A stretch of DNA of 48,945 nt from NCBI GenBank assembly GCA_029261965.1, contig JAJDAH010000383.1:1-48945 (forward strand), in the 5' to 3' direction. The notes below the pieces were generated by a model. That model made no database searches and was not told the origin of the DNA. It saw nothing but the letters and a program-made list of their open reading frames with translations. The translations under genes were made by a program, and so were the position numbers. Shown in pieces: positions 1 through 8,748 of the stretch. Origin of the DNA: Polyangiaceae bacterium (lineage in GTDB: Bacteria; Myxococcota_A; Polyangia; Polyangiales; Polyangiaceae). Each line of letters begins with the position of its first letter. The first letter of the stretch is position 1.

Positions 1-624
1 TCCCATCATCACGGGTGTCAGGAAAAAGAGAGCGGCGCCGTAGCTCCCCAGCACGTAGACACTCACCGCGATCATCGCGCCGCCGATGGCGAGGCCGCTG
101 CCGGCACCGATCAAAGTGGCACGCAACCGCTCGGAGAGAAGCTCGGGCTCGACCGGCTTCGGTGGCTCCCGGTAGACGTAGGTCGGCGGTCCCTCGCTTT
201 TCGTTCTGGTCGGGACGACCGCCAAAGCGGTGATGGCAAACAGGTTCAGCAAGGGGACGAGGAACGCGAGGCCGGTCCAGGGCGAAAGCCCGGCGTCCGC
301 CGCTCGGCGCACGCTCATGGACACGCCCACCCACATGAACATCATGGCCCAGAGGGTCATCGCCAAGAGCGCGAACTCGTCGGCGTTGACCGAAACCTCG
401 GCCGCGGGCTTGGGAAGCCGAAATGCCATCAATGGGCTCAAGAAGCGCAGCGGGGAATAGAATCGACCCGTCGCGGCGTACACCGCGATACTGTCCAGCC
501 CGTACTTGAGCGCCATCAGGATGAATCCCGCGATGACGTACTGTCGGCGCTCGATCGGGATCGACAAGCCGAACAGCAATTTTCCGAGAGGCGCGCGTTC
601 GGATGCGGAGGCGGCGTCGGTCAC
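1..624 (-). CDS. DUF805-like multi-pass membrane protein (3' part cut by window edge)
   Basis: Reading the minus strand from a GTG at 624 gives an open frame of at least 208 codons that runs off the left edge, so the C-terminus is missing. It has hydrophobic stretches around residues 30-50, 90-105, 122-140 and from about 178 onward. The segment RRAADAGLSPW followed by a hydrophobic run with PLLNLF resembles the R(R)xxDxGxSxW signature of DUF805-type membrane proteins. A charged Pro-rich loop (near residues 145-175) separates the third and fourth helices. Function is unknown. The start is uncertain because no good ribosome site precedes the GTG. The gene is divergent from the Pro/Gly-rich protein at 715. 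Confidence 0.6.
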   Translation of the reverse strand, partial: MTDAASASERAPLGKLLFGLSIPIERRQYVIAGFILMALKYGLDSIAVYAATGRFYSPLRFLSPLMAFRLPKPAAEVSVNADEFALLAMTLWAMMFMWVGVSMSVRRAADAGLSPWTGLAFLVPLLNLFAITALAVVPTRTKSEGPPTYVYREPPKPVEPELLSERLRATLIGAGSGLAIGGAMIAVSVYVLGSYGAALFFLTPVMMG

Positions 625-714
625 GCGCTGGAGGTTACACCCTGGAGCCCTTCGAGCCGTCGTCCGAGCTAGCCCGTTGAGTCGGCGCGCACATCGTGAT
701 TGGATGGGCGGGCG

Positions 715-1560
715 ATGACGGCGCCTGGTGGATATGGGCAACCGCCCGGGGGCGGTGGGGGCTACCCTGGAATGCCGCCGGGTGGGGCGCCGCCAGCGGG
801 ACCTGGGGGCGGAGGGTACCCTCCGCCAGGTGGACCGCCGAGCGGCGGGGGCTACGGTGCCCCACCGGGTGGTGGAGCGCCACCCGGTGGACCTCCCCGC
901 GCCGGTGGACCTCCTCGGGCGGGAGCCGCGGCAGCGAAAAAGAGCGGAGCACCGGTGGCGCTTTTGGTGGGCGGCGGGTGCGGGCTCATCGCGGTCGTGG
1001 GCGTCGTGCTCTTGTTGATCATCGTCGTTGCCGGGGCAGCGGCGAGCTCGGACGACAGCACCGAGATCGTAGCGACACCGACGCCGACTCCCAACCTCCC
1101 CAAGGGTGACGGACTCGGGGACGTCATGCAGGGGGCGACCTACGCGCGAGTCAGGGCCACCAACGTGCAGGTTCCCGTACCACCCGGCTGGACCCAGGAT
1201 CGTAAGGGGCTGTACTCGTTCGCCGTTTCCGGCGACGACAAGGCCATGCTCGCGTTCACGACGGTGTCGAGCATCGGCGAGTTCAATGGCCGAATGGCGC
1301 ACGCGACGCGCACGTTTCGCATCGAGCAGTGCAAGATGTTGCCCTCAGCGCGCGTGAGGATCGGGCCAAACAAGTTGCGCGCGCGTTTGAAAGAGGGAAA
1401 GTGCATCTTCAACGGCGTAACGGCCAACGTGGCCACCGTGCTCGTGGAATCGGGGCGGAGGGCGCACCCCTTGGTCATCTACGCCGTGAGCACTTCGGCG
1501 TCCCCGCGCACGACCAAGCAAGCGCAGCTGACGATCGCCCGAATGCGAACGTCGCTATAG
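715..1560 (+). CDS. Pro/Gly-rich single-pass membrane protein, unknown function
   Basis: This is a 281-residue protein. The first 70 residues are almost only Gly and Pro with Ala and Tyr, followed by a KKS basic patch, one strong membrane helix (about residues 86-110, GGGCGLIAVVGVVLLLIIVV) and a Thr/Pro spacer. A folded extracytoplasmic domain of about 160 residues follows, with two cysteines that could pair. The ATG at 715 is preferred over the in-frame TTG at 700. Low-complexity Pro/Gly N-termini before a single helix are common in myxobacterial proteins of unknown role. I do not recognise the C-terminal domain. Its stop codon overlaps the stop of the convergent gene at 1555: both lie within the palindrome CTATAG. 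Confidence 0.75.
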   Translation: MTAPGGYGQPPGGGGGYPGMPPGGAPPAGPGGGGYPPPGGPPSGGGYGAPPGGGAPPGGPPRAGGPPRAGAAAAKKSGAPVALLVGGGCGLIAVVGVVLLLIIVVAGAAASSDDSTEIVATPTPTPNLPKGDGLGDVMQGATYARVRATNVQVPVPPGWTQDRKGLYSFAVSGDDKAMLAFTTVSSIGEFNGRMAHATRTFRIEQCKMLPSARVRIGPNKLRARLKEGKCIFNGVTANVATVLVESGRRAHPLVIYAVSTSASPRTTKQAQLTIARMRTSL

Positions 1561-1974
1561 TGATCCGGCTGAGCCGACGCCTTCGCCGAGGGCGATGACC
1601 GCCGCCACGGCCAACACCGTCAGAAACACCAGGGCGATCCGGATCACGAAGATCCAGTGCAGGGTGTTGAGTGCCTTCAGCATGTTCTTGAGGTCGTTGC
1701 CCTCGGTGTTTACCACCCGGCGGAGCCCCGCGCTCACGACCGCGAACAGCGTGCCCGCCACCAAGTAGCAGCTGGCCGAGACGAGGCCAGCCCCCAAGTC
1801 GAACACGAGCAGCGTCGCCGAGCTGTCGGCCAGGTCGGTCCCGATGAACGCAAACGCCAGATGCACGGCGACCATCACGAAGGATGCGCCGGCGAGCGCC
1901 ATCGCCCATGTGGCGGCCTTGCCGATGGTCTCGTTCTCGCGACTCGTGAACTCGTAGGCGTCCCGGGCTTCCAT
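1555..1974 (-). CDS. Small four-helix membrane protein, paralogue of the gene at 1987
   Basis: A 139-residue protein with four hydrophobic helices (about 24-46, 58-78, 107-122 and 122-135). Between helices two and three it carries RRVVNTEGNDLKNMLKAL, which aligns with KEVVETQGNDVEHLMRAL of the neighbouring gene, so the two are tandem paralogues. The ATG at 1974 is preferred to the GTG at 1977 because GGGAG lies about 6 bases upstream of it. It starts 12 bases after the stop of its paralogue, so the two are probably one transcription unit. No enzymatic motif is visible. Function unknown. Confidence 0.75.
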   Translation of the reverse strand: MEARDAYEFTSRENETIGKAATWAMALAGASFVMVAVHLAFAFIGTDLADSSATLLVFDLGAGLVSASCYLVAGTLFAVVSAGLRRVVNTEGNDLKNMLKALNTLHWIFVIRIALVFLTVLAVAAVIALGEGVGSAGSL

Positions 1975-1986
1975 CACCGCTCCCGA

Positions 1987-2415
1987 CTAGCCTCGGCTCA
2001 CGATCGCCAACACGGCGAAGACGACGACCGCCACGACTGTGGCGATCACCTCGTAGCGGAAAGCCTTCGCCATGCGGTCGAGGGCACGCATCAAGTGCTC
2101 CACGTCGTTGCCTTGAGTTTCGACGACCTCTTTGAGCGCCCGTCCGGCACCGAGGTATAGCCAGCCGGCGACCGCGCAGACGAGAAAGAGCGGGAGGACC
2201 AAGATCGCGCCGCGTACGTTGTCCAGGTAGAACTGGACGAACGCCAGGGTGCCGAGCAGTACCGCGCCCACCACGGCGCACATCGCCCAGACGGTGGCGC
2301 TCGCCCCGGCCCTCTCGATGCTCACGTCTTCTTCCGCTTGGAACTCGTAGCCCCCCGAAGACAGCGGCGCTTGATCAGCGCCGGGCGGCGGCTGGCCTGG
2401 CATCTGCGGATTCAT
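1987..2415 (-). CDS. Small membrane protein with Pro-rich N-terminus, first gene of paralogue pair
   Basis: A 142-residue protein. A Pro/Gln-rich N-terminus of about 35 residues precedes hydrophobic helices at about 40-60, 68-88 and 120-140. The conserved cytoplasmic segment with the TQGND motif matches the TEGND segment of the downstream gene. The ATG at 2415 has GAAGGCGG just upstream. The open frame continues further 5' to 2679, but that extension is compositionally different and is not needed. Function unknown. The pair may form a hetero-oligomer, which is inference from tandem arrangement only. Confidence 0.75.
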   Translation of the reverse strand: MNPQMPGQPPPGADQAPLSSGGYEFQAEEDVSIERAGASATVWAMCAVVGAVLLGTLAFVQFYLDNVRGAILVLPLFLVCAVAGWLYLGAGRALKEVVETQGNDVEHLMRALDRMAKAFRYEVIATVVAVVVFAVLAIVSRG

Positions 2416-2598
2416 CGACCGCCTTCGTACCGCGGTGGATGCGCGGTCGCAAGCCACCGCGGCGAGCTCCCGCCTGTTCGGGCGGGCATCTCGGGCGCTG
2501 AAACGCGCGGCGTTTGCCGCGGGACGCCGTCCACTGCATCGGGTGGGGACAACCCCGCTGGCGCTCCTCCACGGAACGTGGGGGAATTGCCGAAGGGC

Positions 2599-2961
2599 AT
2601 GCGAATCTCGAATCGACCCACGGCCAAGTCGAAGCACGAGCGGTGCGTGTTCGCCGTGGGCCTCGGGGAGGAGCATCAACGGGCCTGTGCGGAGGCGGCC
2701 GAGTCCGCGGCGCTAGCCCGGCTAGATGCGGTGGGCCTGGACGAGCTCAGCTCACTGATTGCCGAACGGCGACCGATGGCACTGGTCGTGGACGATGCGC
2801 TCTACCAATTCGACCCTGCTCGATTCGATGACTTGGCCGACGCGGTGGGCTCGAAGTGCATTCCCGTGGATGCGGCCAGAACCGCGCCTAAGATGCTCAG
2901 CAAGATCCTCGAGCCGTTGCTTGCTCGAGTGGGCGAGCAACGAAACGCCGAGCGTGGCTAG
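2599..2961 (+). CDS. Hypothetical 120-residue protein, weakly receiver-like
   Basis: The frame from ATG 2599 (GAAGGG just upstream) encodes a soluble 120-residue protein. The pattern ERRPMALVVDD, an alternating helix/strand profile, and a C-terminal segment SKCIPVDAARTAPKMLSKILEPLL suggest a small alpha/beta fold such as a degenerate receiver domain. No conserved phosphorylation site can be assigned with confidence. It is divergent from the paralogue pair at 1555-2415. The 183-base gap between them holds a GC-rich hairpin (CCCGCC ... GGCGGG near 2467-2484) but no clear promoter. Confidence 0.5.
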   Translation: MRISNRPTAKSKHERCVFAVGLGEEHQRACAEAAESAALARLDAVGLDELSSLIAERRPMALVVDDALYQFDPARFDDLADAVGSKCIPVDAARTAPKMLSKILEPLLARVGEQRNAERG

Positions 2962-2965
2962 TCTC

Positions 2966-3136
2966 ATGTCCGCTGACCCCTACGGTCTGGTGGAGTCGGC
3001 GGAGGAAGCCCTCGCGAAGCTGGCCTCGTGCAGCACAGTCGTCGTGCTCTGCGATCTCGGATTACCCGGCATACGCCTCCACGCGAAGAGCAAACGTGAG
3101 GCGCTCTCGAAGGCTAGGAAGAAGGGTCTGTTGTAG
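2966..3136 (+). CDS. Possible small protein, 56 residues
   Basis: An ATG five bases after the previous stop opens a 56-codon frame whose last 23 bases overlap the end of the convergent symporter gene. The peptide has a hydrophobic strand STVVVLCDLGLPG and a Lys/Arg-rich C-terminus. It may be a real small gene in an operon with the 2599 gene, or chance. No family is recognised. Confidence 0.25.
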   Translation: MSADPYGLVESAEEALAKLASCSTVVVLCDLGLPGIRLHAKSKREALSKARKKGLL

Positions 3137-4550
3137 AGGCGCCGGGGCCGACGATGACGTCGCTGCCGGACACCGCTCGCTGCGCTTCATGGCTTCTCTC
3201 GATGGCGAGTTGTTGATCCGCGGTCTGGAGTCCGCCGACCGTTCTGTCGAGCAGCACGGTGGCCACGAGATCTCCAGTCACGTTCACGGCGGTCCGGCTC
3301 ATGTCGAGAATGCGATCCACGCCGATCAGGAGTGCGATCCCGGCTGCCGGTACACCGGCGGCGTCCAAGACCATGGCCAATATGACGATGCCGACGCCAG
3401 GTGTCGCCGGCGAGCCGATCGACGCGGCGACCGCAGTTATCACCACGAGCGCCAGCTGACCGGTGCTGAGCTCGATGCCGAAAACTTGTGCCAGGAACAT
3501 CGTGGCCACGCCCTGATAGAGCGCGGTTCCATTCATGTTGATCGTCGCGCCGAGGGGGATGACGAACTGGGATACCGAAGGACGGACTCCAAGCCGCTCC
3601 TCGGCCGTCTTGATCGACAGCGGCATCACGGCTGCCGAGCTCGACGTGGAAAAAGCCAGCAGCTGGACCTCGCGTACGGCGCTCAAGAACCACAGCGGGC
3701 TTTGCCGGGTGACGGCGACCACGACGATGACATAGAAGACAAACAGCAGGCCGAGACCCGCGAGCACGGTCAGCACGTAGACCGATAGTCCGAGCAGAGC
3801 CTCCAGACCAATCTTGGAAGTGAGCCTGGCCATCAGGCCGAACACGGCAATCGGAGCGAGCCGCATCGCCCACTTCACGACCGTCATGCAGATCTGTTGG
3901 AGCGACCCGAGTAGCGCCAGCATCGGCCTCGAGTCCTTGGCCGGAAGAGACACGAGCGCCACGCCCACGATGACTGCGAAGATGACGACCTGAAGCATTT
4001 CGGCTTCCACCATCGAGCCCAGAGGATTTTTCGGCAGAATGCCCACGATGCTGTCGGGCAGTGAACGGGTTGACCCGGATTGCTCCGCGCTCGGAGCGAC
4101 TGCCGCCGCCGAATCGAGAACGCTCCTCGTCATCGACGGATCGACGAAGCGGCCGGGTTTGACCAAGAGCGCCAGGCCGATGCCGATGCCGATGGCACCG
4201 ACGGTCGTCACTAGGAAGAATGCGACGGCTGCCACGCCCAGCTTTTTCACCTGGGCGATGTCCTCTCCAGCAGCGAGCCCACGGATGATCGAGGCAAATA
4301 CCAACGGGACGACGATCATCTGAATGATTCCGAGAAAGATCTGCCCGGGGAGCGCGAGCCATTCACCGAGCTCGGATGCGGTGGATGGCCGAACCCATCC
4401 GGCGGAAGGGCCCAGAGCGACGCCCACGGCCGCGCCGAGCACCATGCCGAGGAGCACCTTCAGCCACAGGCGCTTCTCGACGAGTTCGTCGATGTATTCC
4501 GCCAGGTACTTCAGCGACCGGGGATGGAGAAACTCGAGGTGGTTAGCCAT
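3114..4550 (-). CDS. Dicarboxylate/amino acid:cation symporter (DAACS family)
   Basis: A 478-residue multi-pass transporter of the GltP/DctA/GltPh fold, expected to import a dicarboxylate or acidic amino acid with Na+ or H+. Family marks are visible: an N-terminal scaffold helix (about 30-50), the helical-hairpin 1 serine run FSTSSSAAVMPLS (about 305-320), the NMNGTALYQG motif in TM7 (about 339-348), and the hairpin 2 plus TM8 signature with SIGSPATPGVG and DRILDMSRTAVNVTGD (about 387-430). The Asp-Arg and Asn positions that bind the substrate carboxylates in this family are present. Length is slightly over the usual 400-440 because of an insertion near residues 140-175. Its start overlaps the upstream DUF4833 gene by 8 bases. 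Confidence 0.92.
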   Translation of the reverse strand: MANHLEFLHPRSLKYLAEYIDELVEKRLWLKVLLGMVLGAAVGVALGPSAGWVRPSTASELGEWLALPGQIFLGIIQMIVVPLVFASIIRGLAAGEDIAQVKKLGVAAVAFFLVTTVGAIGIGIGLALLVKPGRFVDPSMTRSVLDSAAAVAPSAEQSGSTRSLPDSIVGILPKNPLGSMVEAEMLQVVIFAVIVGVALVSLPAKDSRPMLALLGSLQQICMTVVKWAMRLAPIAVFGLMARLTSKIGLEALLGLSVYVLTVLAGLGLLFVFYVIVVVAVTRQSPLWFLSAVREVQLLAFSTSSSAAVMPLSIKTAEERLGVRPSVSQFVIPLGATINMNGTALYQGVATMFLAQVFGIELSTGQLALVVITAVAASIGSPATPGVGIVILAMVLDAAGVPAAGIALLIGVDRILDMSRTAVNVTGDLVATVLLDRTVGGLQTADQQLAIERSHEAQRAVSGSDVIVGPGASTTDPSS

Positions 4551-5127
4551 CCGGAATCAGCCGCTCGAAAGTCGGTCGACCGGTTTCGATCGACTTTCCG
4601 TGCAAGTCGACGTGCAACACCTTCGGAATGGGCCCCCTCTCCTTGGTTGCGACTCGCACGAGCGTCAGAACCGACGGCTCCCCGGCGACTGCGACCTCGG
4701 GATGGAAACCTTCCCCACGATTTCGAATCGTGATCCGACGGCTCTTCACCGCGACGAGCTGTACGGGCAGCGAGTCGCGCGTCGCGCCCGGTAGGATCTT
4801 GTAGCCGTAGGCGAGGCGGCGTTCGAGAGGGCGCAGCTCCTCGCGCCGACCGTCTTCCTCGAGCAGGACCCAATACACGTCCAACGGGCCGCGAAGCCGG
4901 TATCGGCCTGCGCGGTCGAGGCTCAGATCGTACCGAACGACGTTCGCGTTCTTGCTGCGCTGAATGTCGAAGAGATGCTGACGGGTGACCTTCGGCGCCC
5001 CCAGCGCCAACATCGCCGCGAGCAGCATGACGACGACAATCCGCCGCGCCAACGAAGCGTGCGGTCGGAGCCGGGTTGACACGGGCAAGAGCGAAGCATT
5101 CGGCGTGCCAAAAGTCGACACGTGCAA
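4543..5127 (-). CDS. DUF4833-domain exported protein
   Basis: Up to 194 residues. A hydrophobic segment LARRIVVVMLLAAMLALGA (about 27-45) looks like a signal peptide or membrane anchor. The rest matches DUF4833: HLFDIQRSKNANVVRYDL, then VYWVLLEEDGRREEL and RRLAYGYKI. The family has no assigned activity. The start is ambiguous: the frame opens with TTG at 5127, and a GTG at 5121 would remove two residues. The stop overlaps the start of the symporter by 8 bases, so the two are likely co-translated, and an envelope role beside the transporter is plausible but unproven. Confidence 0.75.
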   Translation of the reverse strand: MHVSTFGTPNASLLPVSTRLRPHASLARRIVVVMLLAAMLALGAPKVTRQHLFDIQRSKNANVVRYDLSLDRAGRYRLRGPLDVYWVLLEEDGRREELRPLERRLAYGYKILPGATRDSLPVQLVAVKSRRITIRNRGEGFHPEVAVAGEPSVLTLVRVATKERGPIPKVLHVDLHGKSIETGRPTFERLIPDG

Positions 5128-5312
5128 GAACGGGTGGGTGACGCGAGGCGCGTCGCGCAGCTGGGTTCGCCGGACGCAAGCGCTGCGTCGCCGGGGTGAG
5201 TCCCATGGGGGATCGCGCAGGGCTTGCGCAGTTTGGAGCCCCTGGTCCGGGGCTGGCCCGGCGTTTCCGCGATTTGCGTCTCTGGCACGTCCGCCGCTAC
5301 TCTTCGGCAGCT

Positions 5313-6188
5313 ATGAGGGCTCGGCTGGTGGACGGTCCTGTCGAGATCCCCGTCAGGGAGATGCCGTTCGAGTTCGGAGGGCACGTTCCGTGCGTCTGGG
5401 ACGAGTCGATTCCAGAGCGCTGCTACAAGACCCATGCGCTGTCGCTCGAGGTCGCGTTCTTGGAGCCGTACTTCATTGCCACGATCAAAGAGGCAGCCGA
5501 ACGGGTCGCCGACGAAGAGCTCGCGGAACGCGCCATTGCGTTTTGTGGCCAGGAGGCGAACCATTCACGGCAACACACCCATTTCAACCGGACCTTGAAA
5601 CAAAGTGGCTATCCGGGTCTCGAGAAGTACGAAAAGCAGATCCAGCGGAGCCTCGTCCGAAGCCGACAAGAGCACAGCCTCGCGTACCGACTGGCCTATA
5701 CCGCTGGTTTCGAGGCGTTGACACTGGCTTCGGCCGAGCGGCTATTCGAGAAGGACTTGTTGCACGTGCTCGACAAAGCTCCGCCTAGCCTCGTTGCAAT
5801 GTGGGTTTGGCATGCGGTGGAGGAGGTAGAACACAAGTCCGTGGCGTTCGAGATGTTCCAGGCCGTTCATGGCGGGTACGCTCTTCGGTGTCGCGGGCTC
5901 TTGGCCGCGCTGAAAAAAACCGCCGATGACATGCGAGGCCCCGTCGCGTACATGATCGAGCAAGACGGGCGGACGGGAGATCCCGAGCTAGAGCGGCGGA
6001 TGCGACGCGGAGCTTGGGAGGACGCGCGGGAGATCATTCCGCGTCTACTGCCGTACTTCCGTCCAGGATATCACCCGAACCAGCACACGAATCCTTCCGT
6101 AGTCGCCCGCTGGCGCGACGCCCACGCGAGCGGAAAGACACTTCTCGAAGTGCACCCACGCGATGTTCTGCCTTCCGTCGAGTCGTAG
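5313..6188 (+). CDS. Predicted metal-dependent hydrolase (PF10118-type, ferritin-like helices)
   Basis: 291 residues from the ATG at 5313. The frame is open to 5196, but homology-like sequence starts with VPVREMPFEF. The family marks are FCGQEANHSRQHTHFN (metal-ligand Glu and His) and WVWHAVEEVEHKSVAFEM (HxxEExEHK), matching the PF10118 predicted metal-dependent hydrolases, which use a helical di-iron-like centre. Substrate is unknown. No signal peptide or membrane helix is seen, so it is probably cytoplasmic. It is divergent from the DUF4833 gene and followed by about 290 bases without a gene. Confidence 0.8.
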   Translation: MRARLVDGPVEIPVREMPFEFGGHVPCVWDESIPERCYKTHALSLEVAFLEPYFIATIKEAAERVADEELAERAIAFCGQEANHSRQHTHFNRTLKQSGYPGLEKYEKQIQRSLVRSRQEHSLAYRLAYTAGFEALTLASAERLFEKDLLHVLDKAPPSLVAMWVWHAVEEVEHKSVAFEMFQAVHGGYALRCRGLLAALKKTADDMRGPVAYMIEQDGRTGDPELERRMRRGAWEDAREIIPRLLPYFRPGYHPNQHTNPSVVARWRDAHASGKTLLEVHPRDVLPSVES

Positions 6189-6481
6189 ACGGCTGGTGCC
6201 GATCAAGAATTCCTTCAGCGGCTCATTCTGAGCGAACTTGGCAACATCGCCCTCGACGACGAGGTCGAAACGCGGGTCCGACCATCTCCGATTGTCAAAA
6301 CCACGGACCCGACGACCGAGCTTTTTCGCTTCGGCCGGATTCGGCGCATCGACTCAAGTCGTGTAGCCGCATCTTCTTTGTTTAGGATAGACACTAGGAT
6401 CGCGCAAGCGGATCTGCCGAAAGCCGTGGCACGTTTCACATCGGCCTTGCCCACGCGCGCATTGTTGTCGACCATGGCGCC
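6189..6481. other. Intergenic stretch without a convincing gene
   Basis: No frame here has coding character on either strand. The long minus-strand frame crossing it (6215-7192) is antisense to the stress-protein gene and is a shadow. The stretch contains a locally AT-richer run around 6370-6395, which may include the promoter of the 6482 gene. I cannot assign -35/-10 boxes. Confidence 0.4.
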
Positions 6482-7339
6482 ATGTCGGGGCTGGACGAGT
6501 TCGAAAGCGTATTCAAAGCCGCCTCGAAGGAGCGCTATGAGCACTCCCCGATAGACATCAGCAAGGTGCTGGTGGTCACGGATACCGAGGGCGAGCCGCG
6601 CCGTCTGTTTCTCAAGGACGTGCGCGACTTCACGGCGAAGGTTTTGGGCGAAGGCGTCGAATGGGTGGATGTCGGCGCGGGGGACTTCGGTGACGCGGGC
6701 GAGTTGCTCGAGCTCGTCGAGCGGTGCCGCCCCGACGTCATCTTCACGTATCGAAACCTCCACGGTCCTGCCCGCGGGTTCCCGTTCAGCTTGGGCGCCC
6801 ATGTCGACGTCTTGACTCAAGCCACGACGACGCCGCTGCTCCTGTTGCCTCAGCTCACCGGAGAAGGTCGTTTGGCGCCGAGCTGCGAGCACATGAAGGA
6901 CGTGCTGGTGATAACGGATCATCTGACCGGCTCGAATCGCCTCGTCGACTGGGGAGTGCGTTTCACGGAGCCCGACGGCCAGTTGCTCTTGGTGCATCTC
7001 GAAGACGATGCGGTTTTCGACCGCTACATCGAAGTCATTTCGCGCTTGCCTTCGCTCGACACGGATACCGCGCGCGAGGACATTCCCAAGCAGTTGCTCA
7101 AAGAACCCGCCGACTACATCCGATCGATTCGCGAGGAGTTGAATTCCCGAGCATCGGAGCTGAGAGTCGAGAGCATCGTAGAAATGGGGCACCGCGTGAC
7201 CGACGTGAAGAGACTAACGACCGACCACGAGGTCGACGTGCTCGTGATGAACACCAAGGACGACGAGCAACTCGCCATGCACGGTCTCGCCTATCCTCTA
7301 GCCATCGAGTTGCGCGACGTGCCTCTTCTTCTGCTTTGA
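6482..7339 (+). CDS. Universal stress protein family (UspA-like), double length
   Basis: 285 residues forming two USP-like halves. The first half has VLVVTDTEG at about 30-38 and ends in TTTPLLLLPQL. The second begins KDVLVITDHLTGSNRLVDWGVRF (about 139-161) and ends VDVLVMNTKDDEQLAMHGLAYPLAIELRDVPLLLL. A classical GxxGxxxxGS ATP-binding loop is not clear, so nucleotide binding is uncertain. The gene stops two bases before the start of an ion transporter, implying a shared transcript. This suggests a regulatory or stress-sensing role for the transporter. Confidence 0.8.
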   Translation: MSGLDEFESVFKAASKERYEHSPIDISKVLVVTDTEGEPRRLFLKDVRDFTAKVLGEGVEWVDVGAGDFGDAGELLELVERCRPDVIFTYRNLHGPARGFPFSLGAHVDVLTQATTTPLLLLPQLTGEGRLAPSCEHMKDVLVITDHLTGSNRLVDWGVRFTEPDGQLLLVHLEDDAVFDRYIEVISRLPSLDTDTAREDIPKQLLKEPADYIRSIREELNSRASELRVESIVEMGHRVTDVKRLTTDHEVDVLVMNTKDDEQLAMHGLAYPLAIELRDVPLLLL

Positions 7340-7341
7340 CG

Positions 7342-8745
7342 ATGACCATGCTCGCTACCGTTGCCGCTGATGCTGGCCATGCACATCACCCGCCGCCCGC
7401 GTCGGTGACGTATCTGTTCGCCGCGCTGTTGGTGTGCATGGTGCTCGCTCTCGCGTTCGAAGAAAAAATTCACGCCAAGAAGTCGGTCATCACCGGGATC
7501 GCGGCGATCGTGACCCTCGTCGTCGGCACGGCGTGCGGGATCATGCCGTTTGGGCCGGTCGTCAATGTTTTTGGGGAAAAGCTAGCGCTTCCCGTCTACA
7601 TCCCGGCGGTCGATTGGGGCGTCATTGCCATCATTTTCGGCGCGAGTTTGTTCGTGGACGTGACCAGCAAGTCCGGACTCTTCTCCTGGATCGCGATCAA
7701 GCTGACAAAAGCCTCGCGTGGCGATCCTTGGATATTGCTCTTTTCCTACGGCGCGATGACGGTCGTTTTCAGCGCCGTCTTGAACAACGTCACGGCGATG
7801 CTCATCGTCGGCTCGCTGACCGTCGTCAGCCTGGACAAGCTGGGCAAGCGGGATTTGCTGCTCGGCTTTCTGCTCGTGGAGGGGCTGCTGACGAACATCG
7901 GCGGCCTGCTGACGCTCATCAGCTCGGTGCCGAACATCATCATCGGCAACGCGGCGAAGATCGGGTTCGTGCAATTTTTTCTGGTCGCCAGCCCCTACGT
8001 ACTGGTCGCGATGCTCGTGACCATCTTGCTCGGTGCGAAGCTGTTCGGGGTCAAGCGGCTCTCGGGAGACGAAGAAAAGGCGACGGCCGCGAAGCTCGTC
8101 GCCGGCTTCGACGAGAACGATGGCGTCAAGAGCCAAGGTTTTTTCTGGTTTTCGACCGCGCTGTTCGTCGCCTTCATCGGCGTGCTCGCCACCACGTCGC
8201 TCATTCCATACATCCAAGAGCTCGGCATGGGCTATGTGGCCCTGGCGTTCGCTGGAATCTCCGTGCTCCGCTATAAAAGTTCCGTCGACAAGCTCTACAA
8301 GGCTATCGACTGGGATCTGCTGCTGTTCTTCGCGTCGCTGTTCGTCGTGATCAACGTCATGGAGCACGCGAGGGTGCTGCATGCCATCGGCGGTGCGCTC
8401 GGCGGCATCATCTCGCTCGGCCCGAAGCTCGGTTCAGGGGCGCTGCTCGTCTCGTCGGCGGTAGCGAGTGCGGTGACCGACAACATCCCGCTGGCCGCCG
8501 TTCTCGCGAAGATTCTCGGCTCCATGCCGACACCGCCGGACACCGGCATGTGGTGGGCCGTCGTGTTCGGGGCGAATCTCGGCGGAAACATCACACCCAT
8601 AGGTTCGGCTTCCACGGTCGTTGCGGTGACGATCATGCACAAGCACGATCTGCCTCTGGGTTTCGCTCGATTCGTCAAGCTCGCGATTCCGTACGCGGCG
8701 GTGCAGCTCGTGTTGGCGGTCGCCTACGTCGTCGTTTTTCTGTGA
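7342..8745 (+). CDS. ArsB/NhaD-type ion transporter (IT superfamily permease)
   Basis: 467 residues with about 11-12 membrane helices. Signature segments are FSAVLNNVTAMLIVG and, in the second repeat, SAVTDNIPLAAVLAKIL plus GANLGGNITPIGSAST, diagnostic of the ArsB/NhaD/SLC13-related ion transporter superfamily (Na+/H+ antiporter NhaD and citrate/anion permease relatives). The His-rich N-terminus (AHHPPP) could bind metal. Substrate cannot be decided from sequence; Na+/H+ exchange is one option. The ATG at 7342 follows the stress-protein stop by two bases. The gene ends 3 bases before the convergent TetR gene. Confidence 0.85.
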   Translation: MTMLATVAADAGHAHHPPPASVTYLFAALLVCMVLALAFEEKIHAKKSVITGIAAIVTLVVGTACGIMPFGPVVNVFGEKLALPVYIPAVDWGVIAIIFGASLFVDVTSKSGLFSWIAIKLTKASRGDPWILLFSYGAMTVVFSAVLNNVTAMLIVGSLTVVSLDKLGKRDLLLGFLLVEGLLTNIGGLLTLISSVPNIIIGNAAKIGFVQFFLVASPYVLVAMLVTILLGAKLFGVKRLSGDEEKATAAKLVAGFDENDGVKSQGFFWFSTALFVAFIGVLATTSLIPYIQELGMGYVALAFAGISVLRYKSSVDKLYKAIDWDLLLFFASLFVVINVMEHARVLHAIGGALGGIISLGPKLGSGALLVSSAVASAVTDNIPLAAVLAKILGSMPTPPDTGMWWAVVFGANLGGNITPIGSASTVVAVTIMHKHDLPLGFARFVKLAIPYAAVQLVLAVAYVVVFL

Positions 8746-8748
8746 GGG

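Noticed and set aside
6215-7192. 325-codon minus-strand open frame
   Set aside because: It is antisense to the universal stress protein gene, has no family-like motif and reflects the third-position GC bias of the real gene.
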